Positions 26,187 to 34,470 of a stretch of DNA of 64,000 nucleotides are shown piece by piece. Position 1 is the first letter of the stretch; each line of letters begins with the position of its first letter. Position numbers and translations under genes: made by a program. The notes beneath the pieces were generated by a model, which was not told where the DNA came from, ran no database searches, and worked only from the letters and a program-made list of their open reading frames with translations. Origin of the DNA: Achromobacter pestifer (GTDB lineage Bacteria; Pseudomonadota; Gammaproteobacteria; Burkholderiales; Burkholderiaceae_B); assembly GCF_013267355.1 (NCBI RefSeq), contig NZ_CP053985.1, forward strand, positions 2,542,001-2,606,000, written 5' to 3'.

Positions 26187-27734
26187 ATGAAGAAGACCGC
26201 CACGGCGTTCACGACGGAACGCCGCCATCTGCTGGAAATCATCGACGGCCTGATCGAAGGCATCATCCTGCTGGATCAGGACCGTCGCATCGTCTGGGCC
26301 AACGACACGGCGCTGGCCATGCATGGCGCGTCGGATCTGGCCGCGCTAGGCGGCACCGCCGCCGGCTACCGCAAGGCGTTTGCGCTGCGCTATCGCAACC
26401 ATCGCGTGCTGCGCGCGGCGCAGTATCCGCTGGACCGCGCCCTGGCGGGCGAGGCGTTCAAGGACGTAGTGGTGGAAGTGGTCAGCCGGCGCGATCCGGA
26501 GTTCAACCGCATGCATCAGGTGCGCAATCTGGTGCTGCGCGATGCACAGGGCGCGGCCGAGGGCATGGTACTGGTGCTGCTGGACGTGACCGAACGCTTT
26601 AGCGCGGAAGAGCGCTTTGAAAGAACCTTCAACGCCAATCCCGCGCCGGCAGTCATCTGCTCGCTGGAGGACCTGCATTATCTGAAGGTCAATGACGGCT
26701 TTCTGACGATGACCGGCTACACGCGCGAAGAGGTGCTGGGCAAGTCCCTGCGCAAGTTGGACGTGCTGGGCGACACGCCGCAACGGGAAGACGCGCTGCA
26801 ACGGCTGGAGGAAGGCAGGACCATTCCTCAAATGGAATCCTGCATCGCGGTGCAGGGCGGCGGCACCAAGCTGGTGGTGGTGGCGGGCCAGCCCATCGAA
26901 GTCGCGGAGCAGCCCTGCATGCTGTTCACCTTCAATGACCTGGAGCCGCGCCGCAAGGCCGAGTCGGCGCTGCGCGATAGCGAACAGCGCTTCGCCACGG
27001 CGTTCCGGCTGGCGCCCGTGCCCATGACGCTGAGCACCACGGCAGGCAAGCTGCTGGAAGTCAACGATGCCTTCATCGCCACAACGGGTTACGACGCCAA
27101 GACCTTGGCGCGCGACGAGGACGCGCTGGCGCAGTTGTGGACCGACCCGCAGGCCTACGACCGCGCCATGGCATCGCTGGAGCAGGGCGCCAGCGTGCGC
27201 AGCCAGGACATGGCGCTGCGCACGCGCGAGGGCGCGCTGCTGGACTGCCTGGTGTCGGCCGCGCCGGTGTCCATCCAGGACCAGCCCTGCGTGCTGGCGG
27301 CGATCCAGGACATCACCGAGCGCAAGCGCAACGAGGTGGAGCTGATGGAGGCGATCGAGACGGTCATGCAGGACACCTCGTGGTTCAGCCGCACCGTCAT
27401 CGAGAAACTGGCGCAGATCCGCGCGCCCGAAGGCACGCCGCAGGGGCAAGGCGAATTGGCCGACCTGACGCCACGCGAACGCGAGATCCTGGGCCTGATG
27501 TGCCAGGGCCACACGGACCCGGAGATCGCGTCCAGCCTGCACTTGTCGCGCAACACGGTGCGCAATCATGTGGCGGCGCTGTACAGCAAGCTGGACGTGC
27601 ACAGACGCAGCGCGGCCATCATCTGGGCACGGCAGCGCGGCATCGTGGGATATGAAAAGCCGGCGCGCAAGCAAACGCTAAAGCAAAAGCAACCTGGCAA
27701 GCAGGCCGAAAGGCAGATCCACAAGATTCGGTAG
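26187..27734 (+). CDS. PAS-domain sensor with LuxR-type HTH (transcriptional regulator)
   Basis: 515 residues. Three PAS-like domains lie at about 13-130, 145-255 and 270-385 (each with GY/NPAP-type and DITERK-style linkers). A C-terminal LuxR/FixJ helix-turn-helix (about 427-490) reads LTPREREILGLMCQGHTDPEIASSLHLSRNTVRNHVAALYSKLDV. No kinase, receiver or membrane helix is present, so it probably senses a small ligand in the cytoplasm and binds DNA directly. The tail is Lys/Gln-rich. It faces the PG-repeat gene across a perfect palindrome. Confidence 0.92.
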   Translation: MKKTATAFTTERRHLLEIIDGLIEGIILLDQDRRIVWANDTALAMHGASDLAALGGTAAGYRKAFALRYRNHRVLRAAQYPLDRALAGEAFKDVVVEVVSRRDPEFNRMHQVRNLVLRDAQGAAEGMVLVLLDVTERFSAEERFERTFNANPAPAVICSLEDLHYLKVNDGFLTMTGYTREEVLGKSLRKLDVLGDTPQREDALQRLEEGRTIPQMESCIAVQGGGTKLVVVAGQPIEVAEQPCMLFTFNDLEPRRKAESALRDSEQRFATAFRLAPVPMTLSTTAGKLLEVNDAFIATTGYDAKTLARDEDALAQLWTDPQAYDRAMASLEQGASVRSQDMALRTREGALLDCLVSAAPVSIQDQPCVLAAIQDITERKRNEVELMEAIETVMQDTSWFSRTVIEKLAQIRAPEGTPQGQGELADLTPREREILGLMCQGHTDPEIASSLHLSRNTVRNHVAALYSKLDVHRRSAAIIWARQRGIVGYEKPARKQTLKQKQPGKQAERQIHKIR

Positions 27735-27875
27735 AGAAGTACCAGCCGAACTGATGCACACGCTTCTTACGCGCACGCCATGCGCTTCCTATAGTGGGTT
27801 CGTCCGCAGCTGGAGTCCAGGCCCCTCGGGCCGCTCCGGCGCGGTTTTACGCAACCTGGAACCAGGAGAGACGAC

Positions 27876-28061
27876 ATGGATAACGACCGCATCAAGGGTG
27901 CTGCCAAGGAAGTCAAAGGCACGATCAAGGAAACGGCCGGCAAGCTGACCGGCAACCGCGAGACCGAGCTTGAAGGCAAGGCGGAGAAAACCGTGGGCAA
28001 GGTGCAGCGCAACGTGGGCGAGGCCAAGGATCAGGCACGGGACTTGCTGAACAAGAAATAG
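27876..28061 (+). CDS. CsbD family stress protein
   Basis: 61 residues, ATG 27876 after AGGAGAGACG. The sequence is highly charged, all-helical and disordered-like: MDNDRIKGAAKEVKGTIKETAG, KLTGN, then KAEKTVGKVQRNVGEAKDQA. This is the CsbD pattern. The family is stress-induced and its molecular role is unknown. It is followed 55 bases on by an entericidin-like gene, and together they suggest a stress-response locus. Confidence 0.93.
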   Translation: MDNDRIKGAAKEVKGTIKETAGKLTGNRETELEGKAEKTVGKVQRNVGEAKDQARDLLNKK

Positions 28062-28116
28062 CGCGGCTGCCGTCGGCATGACCCGCTACGCCCATAAACG
28101 CCGAAAGGAGAAAAAA

Positions 28117-28245
28117 ATGACAAATCGAATCTGGCTTGCGCTGATGCTCGCGGTAGCCGCCATCACGGCCGGTTGCAACACGATGGAAGGTGCCGGCAAG
28201 GACATCGAACGTGGCGGGGAAAAGATCCAGGAGAAGGCCCAGTAA
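28117..28245 (+). CDS. Entericidin A/B family small lipoprotein
   Basis: 42 residues, too short for most gene callers. ATG 28117 follows AAAGGAG. The signal (MTNRIWLALMLAVAAITAGC) ends in the lipobox TAGC, and the mature part NTMEGAGKDIERGGEKIQEK is typical of entericidin, a small membrane-associated lipoprotein linked to stress and cell lysis. It is 55 bases after the CsbD gene, likely in one operon. Confidence 0.9.
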   Translation: MTNRIWLALMLAVAAITAGCNTMEGAGKDIERGGEKIQEKAQ

Positions 28246-28321
28246 GTCCTGAGCCGGCAACCTGCTTTGACGGCCGGCGCGCTGATGGCGCGCCAGCCTT
28301 TTTGCGTTTGGGCGCGTCGAT

Positions 28322-29461
28322 TCAGCGCGAGAAGCCGCGCGCGGAAATTTCCCAGATGTCCAGCACCACGCCGTCCTTGAACACCACCAAGCCGTCGTGC
28401 AGATTGAAGGTGGGGTCCACGTGCGCGGGCACCAGGCGCAGCACGCTGCCCAGCGCGGGCGCCGTGGCGCCGGGTTCCACGCGCACCACGCTGTGCTCGT
28501 CGTTGATGGCGATGCAGGTCAGGCCGGACTCGCCGTAGACGGCGGGCGGGCCGCATTCGGCGGAGGCCGATTTCAGGCCGGCGTCCAGCACCACGCGGTC
28601 CGGGGTCGGCGTGCTCATCACGGTGGACAGCAGGAACAGGCTGTTCTGGAAATTGAGCGGGCCGCCCCATTCATTGGCGCCGTAGTCGCCATCCATGAAG
28701 GCATAGGAGCCGGCCTGCAATTCGGTGTAGACGCCGCTGGCCGCGTCGAACTCCACGCTGCCGGTGCCGCCGCCGGTGATGGTGTCGCAGGCGATGCCGC
28801 TTTCGCGCAGCAGCTGCGCGTAGGACGCGGCGATGCGCGCGGCCTGGCGGGAGACGGTGGCGCGTTCCTCGCGCGTGCGGTAGTGCTGCACTGACCCGTG
28901 ATAGGCCTGCAGCCCCGCGAAATTCAGGCCCGGCAGCGCGCGCGCCTGCTGCGCCAGCGCCAACACGGTGGCGTCGTCGGATACGCCGCAGCGGCCTTGG
29001 CCCACGTCCACTTCCACCAGCACGTCGATCTCGGCACCGGCCTGGACCATGGCAGCCGACAGCTGCGCCAGGTTCTGCGCGTTATCGACGCAAACGCTGA
29101 TCTTGGCGGCGCGCGCCAATTGGCCCAGCAGCGCCATCTTGGCTGGGCCGACGACTTCGTTGCTGATGTGGATGTCGCGGATGCCGGCGGCCACGAAGGG
29201 CAGGGCCTCGCTGACCTTCTGGCAGCAGATGCCGCGCGCCCCCAGGGCCACCTGCCGCAGCGCGATCTGCGGGCACTTGTGCGCCTTGGCGTGCGGTCGC
29301 AAGGCCACTTCGTGGCGGTCGGCCCAGGCCTGCATGGCGCGCAGGTTGGCTTCGAAGGCGGTCAGATCCAGCGCCAGGCTGGGCGTGTCGACGCGGGCGA
29401 GGGGATCGCCCGGCTGGGCGGCGGGGGGCAGCGCGATGCCGCGTATGACTTCCTGGGACAT
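28322..29461 (-). CDS. PLP-dependent enzyme of the D-threonine aldolase / 3-hydroxyaspartate aldolase (DSD1) type
   Basis: 379 residues from ATG 29461 (GGAG before it). The N-terminal alanine-racemase-like TIM-barrel holds the PLP lysine in LRPHAKAHKCPQ (about residue 63). The C-terminal beta domain follows. The pattern DTPSLALDLTAFEANLRAMQ is typical of this family. It acts on D-threonine, D-allo-threonine, 3-hydroxyaspartate or D-serine-like substrates. The catalytic site and metal residues are plausible, but the exact substrate cannot be set. It is divergent from a TAXI-TRAP transporter that may import its substrate. Confidence 0.88.
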   Translation of the reverse strand: MSQEVIRGIALPPAAQPGDPLARVDTPSLALDLTAFEANLRAMQAWADRHEVALRPHAKAHKCPQIALRQVALGARGICCQKVSEALPFVAAGIRDIHISNEVVGPAKMALLGQLARAAKISVCVDNAQNLAQLSAAMVQAGAEIDVLVEVDVGQGRCGVSDDATVLALAQQARALPGLNFAGLQAYHGSVQHYRTREERATVSRQAARIAASYAQLLRESGIACDTITGGGTGSVEFDAASGVYTELQAGSYAFMDGDYGANEWGGPLNFQNSLFLLSTVMSTPTPDRVVLDAGLKSASAECGPPAVYGESGLTCIAINDEHSVVRVEPGATAPALGSVLRLVPAHVDPTFNLHDGLVVFKDGVVLDIWEISARGFSR

Positions 29462-29713
29462 CTTGGAAACTCCGTTATCAGCACTGCAAAGATGTAAGCG
29501 CACACCATAACCAAAGCGGGACCACCCATAACCTTGGGCGATGCGACCCCCTGGAAAACCATAGCCCTGTAATCATTGGCTACAGGGGGTGGGCATGACA
29601 GAATTTCATCATAAAGAAAGCCCCCCAGGGGAGGCACATTTTTGCCGGGGGAATTCGCCCAACGGCAGAAATCACATTATCGACACCCGTCAGCAAGAAT
29701 CGGAGAAGCTCGC

Positions 29714-30673
29714 ATGAAACTCAAGAATTGGATCACCGCCCTGACTCTCGCGGCCGCCGCCGTCGGCGCCGCCGGTTCGGCGCAAGCCCAGCAGTTCTTC
29801 CGCATCGGCACGGGCGGCACCGCCGGCACCTACTATCCGGTGGGCGGCATCATCGGCAACGCCGTGTCGCAGCCGGGCAAGCTCATTGCCACGGCGGTGG
29901 CCTCCAACGGCTCGGTCGCCAACATCAACGGCATCATCGGCGGCTCGTTCGAAGCGGGCTTCACGCAGTCCGACGTGGCCTTCTGGGCCTATAGCGGCAC
30001 CGGCACCTTCGATGGCAAGCCCAAGGCCCAGGACCTGCGCCTGATTTCCACGCTGTACCCGGAAAGCATCCACCTGGTGACGCGCAAGGGCTCGGGCATC
30101 AAGGGCGTGGCGGACCTGAAGGGCAAGCGCGTGTCCATGGACGAGCCGGGCTCCGGCACCCTGGTGGACGTGCGCCTGATCCTGGGCGCCTATGGCATGA
30201 CGGACAAGGACATCAAGGCCGAATACCTCAAGCCCAACCAGGCCGGCGACAAGCTCAAGGACGGCGGCCTGGATGCGTTCTTCTTCGTGGGCGGCGCCCC
30301 CGCCGGCGCGATCGCCGAACTGGCCTCCACGGGCAATATCGAACTGGTGTCGCTGGTGGGCCCGGAAATCGACGCGCTGCGCGGCAAGCAGGAGTTCTTC
30401 ACGCCTGACGTCATCGCCGCCAATACGTACCAGAACATCCCGGAAGTGAAGACCATTTCGGTCAACGCACAGATGGTGACCTCGGCCAAGATCCCCGACC
30501 AGGTGGTGTACGACGTGACCAAGGCGCTGTACAGCGACGCCACGCGCAAGACGCTGGACACCGGCCACGCCAAGGGCAAGCTCATCACCAAGGAAAACGC
30601 CGTCAAGGGCGCGGGGATTCCGTTCCACCCGGGCGCCGAGAAGTTCTACAAGGAAGTGGGCCTGCTGAAATAA
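29714..30673 (+). CDS. TAXI family TRAP transporter solute-binding protein
   Basis: 319 residues, ATG 29714 after GGAGAAGC. The signal ends near AQA (about 26). TAXI hallmarks are FFRIGTGGTAGTYYPVGG (about 28-45), VASNGSVANI, and GVADLKGKRVSMDEPGSGT. It captures the ligand in the periplasm for the fused TRAP permease that starts 110 bases downstream. The ligand is not known; family members bind glutamate, aspartate or other organic acids. Confidence 0.95.
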   Translation: MKLKNWITALTLAAAAVGAAGSAQAQQFFRIGTGGTAGTYYPVGGIIGNAVSQPGKLIATAVASNGSVANINGIIGGSFEAGFTQSDVAFWAYSGTGTFDGKPKAQDLRLISTLYPESIHLVTRKGSGIKGVADLKGKRVSMDEPGSGTLVDVRLILGAYGMTDKDIKAEYLKPNQAGDKLKDGGLDAFFFVGGAPAGAIAELASTGNIELVSLVGPEIDALRGKQEFFTPDVIAANTYQNIPEVKTISVNAQMVTSAKIPDQVVYDVTKALYSDATRKTLDTGHAKGKLITKENAVKGAGIPFHPGAEKFYKEVGLLK

Positions 30674-30783
30674 GCGAGCCGACTCTCCTTTTACGGAAAG
30701 ATCACGGCGCAATCTGACTCGCCGTGTTTGAGCAGGGCCGCCACGAGCGGCCCTGCTTGCTGTATCACCAGAGACTCTCCGCG

Positions 30784-32808
30784 ATGGAAATAGACCACGA
30801 AAAAACCCAGCAGCTGGCGGAAAAGTACGATTCGGAAATCCGCTTCCGGCCGCTGGACAAGACGGCCACCTGGATCGTGTCGGGCCTGCTCGTCACCTTG
30901 TCCCTCTTTCACTACTACACGGCCGGCTTCGGCCTGCTGCGCGAGGCCACGCACCGCGGCGTGCACCTGGCTTTCGTGCTGAGCCTGATCTTCCTGGTGT
31001 TCGGCTTTTCGAAGTCGCACTACCAGCGCCAGCCCAAGTCCACCTGGTTGTCGCCCGGCGGCATTCCGCTGTACGACTGGATCATCGCCATCGCGCTGGC
31101 GCTGTCGGTGCTGTACATCCCCTACATCTTCGAGGACCTGGCGTTCCGTGTGGGCAATCCCATGCCCATGGACGTGCTGATGGGGTCCATCCTGCTGATT
31201 GGCCTGCTGGAAGCCACGCGCCGCGCCATGGGCTGGCCGCTGCCCATCATCGCCATCGTGTTCATGGTGTACGCCATGTTCGGGCCGTACTTCCCGGGCC
31301 TGCTCAAGCATGCCGGCAACACCTGGCCGCAGGTCGTCAACCACATGTACCTGACCAGCCAGGGCGTGTATGGCGTGGCGGTCGGCGTGGTCGCGACTTA
31401 CGTTTTCCACTTCGTGCTGTTCGGCGTGCTGGCCACCCGCATCGGCCTGGGCCAGCTGTTCCTGGACGTGGCTTCGACCGTCGCCGGGCGCTATGCCGGC
31501 GGGCCGGCCAAGGTGTCGGTGTTCGGTTCGGCCATGTTCGGCATGCTGTCGGGCTCGTCGGTGGCCAATGCGGTCACGGTCGGCTCGCTGACCATTCCGG
31601 CCATGATCCGCATCGGCTATCCGCGGCACTTCGCCGCCGGCGTGGAAGCCGCCAGCAGCACGGGCGGGCAGATCACGCCGCCCATCATGGGCGCGGCCGC
31701 GTTCCTGATGATCGAATTCCTGGGCATTCCGTACCAGCAGATCGCCATCGCGGGCATCTTCCCGGCCTTCCTTTACTTCTTCGGCATGTTCATGCAGGTG
31801 CACTTCGAGGCCAAGCGCGAAGGGCTGCGCGGCCTGACCGAAGAGGAAATGCCCAAGCTCAAGCAGTCGTTCAAGATGCGCTGGCCGACGCTGATCCCGC
31901 TGGTGCTGCTGATCGGCGTGCTGGCTAGCGGCCGCACGCCGTACCTGGCGGCCTTCGCGGGAATTACCGGCTGCATCATCGTAGGCCTGCTGAATCCGTT
32001 CCAGCGGCTGCGCTGGCGCGACCTGTACGAAGCCTTCGAGACCGGCGCCAAGTACGCGCTGGCGGTGGGCGCGGCCGCGGGCACCGTGGGCATCGTGATC
32101 GGGGTGGTGACGCTGACCGGCGTGGGGTTCAAGATCTCGTACATCGTGATCGCGGCCTCGCAGGTGCTGGCCAGCGGCGCGGCCATGGTGATCCCCGACA
32201 CCATCGCCAATATGCAGACGCTGACGCTGATCGCCGCGCTCATCATGACCGGCATCGTCTGCATCCTGATGGGCTGCGGCGTGCCCACCACGGCGAACTA
32301 CCTGATCATGGTGGCGGTGGCCGCCCCCACGCTGGTGCAGCTGGGCGTGCAGCCGATTGCGGCGCACTTCTTCGTGTTCTATTTCGGCATCCTGGCGGAC
32401 ATCACGCCGCCCGTGGCGCTGGCGGCCTACGCGGCGGCGGGCATGGCGGGCAGCGACCCGTTCAAGACCGGCAACACGGCCTTCAGGCTGGGCATCACCA
32501 AGCTGATCGTGCCCTTCGTGTTCGTGTTCTCGCCTTCGCTGCTGATTTCGGTGCAGGGCTTCACCTGGTATGACTTCTTCGTCACGCTATTCGGCTGCAT
32601 GGTCGGCCTGGTGCTGCTGTCGGCGGCGTTCTCGCGTTACATGTTGGTAGGCATGAAGAGCTGGGAGCGCTGGCTGTGCACCATCGGCGCCTTGCTGACG
32701 ATCCTGCCGGGCCTGACCAGCGGCTTGGCCGGGCTGGCGATCTGCATCCCGGTATTCATGCGCCAGCTATCGCAGCTGAAGCTGGAAAGCGCGCCCAAGG
32801 CAGCCTGA
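30784..32808 (+). CDS. TRAP transporter fused permease (small and large subunit, DctQM type)
   Basis: 674 residues from ATG 30784. It spans many membrane helices. The N-terminal part with four helices is followed by the large TRAP subunit with the motifs AMFGMLSGSSVANAVTVGSL and TPPIMGAAAFLMIEFLG, and a C-terminal region with a GCGVPTTANYLIMVAVAAP motif. This is the fused 4TM-12TM form usually paired with TAXI receptors. It uses a sodium or proton gradient to import the ligand of the receptor gene at 29714. Confidence 0.95.
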   Translation: MEIDHEKTQQLAEKYDSEIRFRPLDKTATWIVSGLLVTLSLFHYYTAGFGLLREATHRGVHLAFVLSLIFLVFGFSKSHYQRQPKSTWLSPGGIPLYDWIIAIALALSVLYIPYIFEDLAFRVGNPMPMDVLMGSILLIGLLEATRRAMGWPLPIIAIVFMVYAMFGPYFPGLLKHAGNTWPQVVNHMYLTSQGVYGVAVGVVATYVFHFVLFGVLATRIGLGQLFLDVASTVAGRYAGGPAKVSVFGSAMFGMLSGSSVANAVTVGSLTIPAMIRIGYPRHFAAGVEAASSTGGQITPPIMGAAAFLMIEFLGIPYQQIAIAGIFPAFLYFFGMFMQVHFEAKREGLRGLTEEEMPKLKQSFKMRWPTLIPLVLLIGVLASGRTPYLAAFAGITGCIIVGLLNPFQRLRWRDLYEAFETGAKYALAVGAAAGTVGIVIGVVTLTGVGFKISYIVIAASQVLASGAAMVIPDTIANMQTLTLIAALIMTGIVCILMGCGVPTTANYLIMVAVAAPTLVQLGVQPIAAHFFVFYFGILADITPPVALAAYAAAGMAGSDPFKTGNTAFRLGITKLIVPFVFVFSPSLLISVQGFTWYDFFVTLFGCMVGLVLLSAAFSRYMLVGMKSWERWLCTIGALLTILPGLTSGLAGLAICIPVFMRQLSQLKLESAPKAA

Positions 32809-32823
32809 CCAGTGGTGTGAAAC

Positions 32824-32860
32824 AAAAAAAGGGGCGGACCTGCGAGGCCCGCCCCTTTTT
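32824..32860 (+). terminator. Intrinsic terminator after the TRAP operon
   Basis: A strong stem AAAGGGGCGGACC / GGCCCGCCCCTTT (about 32828-32858, with one mismatch) ends in TTTTT. It is 20 bases past the stop of the permease. Confidence 0.9.
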
Positions 32861-33048
32861 GCTCCGAATCATGAATATTGGCAGCATTTAAGGTGAAAAT
32901 GTGCGCGTGTTGCCGCAAGGTGACGCCATACAACATTCCACCTTCCGGGCGGTTGCCCGGCCTTTTAAATCAGCGTAAAGTAAAATTCATGTTTGCTGGT
33001 CTGCCGATCTCCGGGCCGACTGTGCACACAGGCACAAAACTGCGCCAT

Positions 33049-33507
33049 ATGTTCGATATCCTGGTTTATCTGTACGAGAATTACTACACGCCGCAAGCCT
33101 GTCCTGCGGCCGACGTGCTCGCAAAGCGGCTTGCCGCCGCCGGTTTCGAGCACGAAGACATCGACGACGCCCTAGGCTGGCTGTACGGCCTGGCCGAAAC
33201 CACCGAACGCTGCGTCGATCTCGCCCAGGCGCCCGCCACCGGCACCCGGATCTACACCGACAACGAATACCTGCAGCTCGGCACCGAATCCATCGGCTTC
33301 ATCGCCTTCCTGGAATCGGCCGGCGTGCTGCCCGCGCCGCTGCGCGAGATCGTCATCGACCGGGGCCTGGCTTCGCCGGAAACGCCCGTGCCGCTGTCCA
33401 AGATCAAGATCATCGCCCTCATGGTTCTCTGGAGCCAGGAAGCCGAGATCGACAACCTGGTCCTGGAAGAGCTGCTGGACGAAGACGGCGTGCGCCTGCT
33501 GCATTGA
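33049..33507 (+). CDS. smg: Smg family protein (DUF494)
   Basis: 152 residues. ATG 33049 gives the conserved opening MFDILVYLYENYY; the upstream frame is not Smg-like. The protein is helical and acidic. The family is conserved in proteobacteria, and its genes often lie beside dprA and topoisomerase genes; here topB is near (37150). Function is unknown. A GC-rich hairpin (32945-32960) with a short T-run precedes it. Confidence 0.93.
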   Translation: MFDILVYLYENYYTPQACPAADVLAKRLAAAGFEHEDIDDALGWLYGLAETTERCVDLAQAPATGTRIYTDNEYLQLGTESIGFIAFLESAGVLPAPLREIVIDRGLASPETPVPLSKIKIIALMVLWSQEAEIDNLVLEELLDEDGVRLLH

Positions 33508-33573
33508 CCGGCATCCGCGTCGCTTGATGCCGCTTGCCCCACCCCGCGCGCAAGGCCGCGCGGGTATCCCATC

Positions 33574-34470
33574 GTGAATTACATCGGCCGCTTCGCCCCC
33601 AGCCCCAGCGGCCCGTTACATGCGGGCTCGCTGGTTGCCGCGCTGGCCAGCTGGCTGGATACGCGCGCCCATGGCGGACGCTGGCTGCTGCGCATTGAAG
33701 ACGTGGACACCCCGCGCACGGTGCCCGGCGCGGCCGAGGTCATCATGGGCCAGTTGGATGCGCTGGGCCTGGCCTGGGATGGCGACATCATGTGGCAATC
33801 GCGCCGCAACGACGCCTATCAGGCCGCCTTCGACGTCCTGGCCGCGCGCGGCCTGATCTACGGCTGCGGCTGCACCCGGCGCGAAATCGCCGATTCGGCG
33901 CTGCGCGGCCAGACCACGCCCGGCGCCGACGGTGAACGGCCGTATCCCGGCACCTGCCGCCACGGTTTGCCGGAGGGCCGCCAGGCCCGCGCCTGGCGCG
34001 TGATCATGCCGGAGGGCGTGGAGCATTTCGTGGACCGCTGGCTGGGTCCGCAGGAACAGGACGTGGCGCAAGCGGTGGGCGACATCGCCTTGCGGCGGGC
34101 CGACGGCCTGTGGGCCTACCAGTTGGCAGTGGTGGTGGACGATGCCGCGCAGGGCGTGACCGACGTGGTGCGCGGCGCGGACCTGCTCAGCTCCACCGCG
34201 CGCCAGCGCGTGCTGGGGCGGCTGCTGAACCTGCCGCCGGTGCGCTACCTGCATGTGCCGCTGATCCTGGACCCCGCCAGCGGCCTGAAACTGTCCAAGC
34301 AGAACGGCGCCCCACCCATCGACACCGGCGCGCCCCTGGCGGCGCTGATGGCCGCCTGGCGCGCCTTGGGCTTTGACGCTATCGACGCCGCGGAGCGCGG
34401 CCATTTCCTGCGGGAAGCCACCGCCCAATGGGCGCGGCGCTTCCCGCTGCCCGCCGCTACAGCGGCTTGA
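33574..34470 (+). CDS. gluQ: Glutamyl-Q tRNA(Asp) synthetase
   Basis: 298 residues, GTG start. It is a truncated glutamyl-tRNA-synthetase-like enzyme that activates glutamate and attaches it to the queuosine base in the anticodon of tRNA(Asp). The HIGH-like signature is [14 protein letters not shown] (about 7-20). The KLSKQNG KMSKS-type signature is at about 248-254. Four Cys/His zinc residues lie at about 98-130 (GCGCTRREI ... YPGTCR). The start and length match the family. It converges with the DUF2157 gene and overlaps its end by 14 bases. Confidence 0.95.
   Translation: MNYIGRFAPSPSGPLHAGSLVAALASWLDTRAHGGRWLLRIEDVDTPRTVPGAAEVIMGQLDALGLAWDGDIMWQSRRNDAYQAAFDVLAARGLIYGCGCTRREIADSALRGQTTPGADGERPYPGTCRHGLPEGRQARAWRVIMPEGVEHFVDRWLGPQEQDVAQAVGDIALRRADGLWAYQLAVVVDDAAQGVTDVVRGADLLSSTARQRVLGRLLNLPPVRYLHVPLILDPASGLKLSKQNGAPPIDTGAPLAALMAAWRALGFDAIDAAERGHFLREATAQWARRFPLPAATAA

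Noticed and set aside
32878..33048. In-frame upstream extension of Smg starting with a Cys-rich MCACC
   Set aside because: A hairpin with a T-run (32945-32966) interrupts it, and Smg homologues start at MFDILVY.
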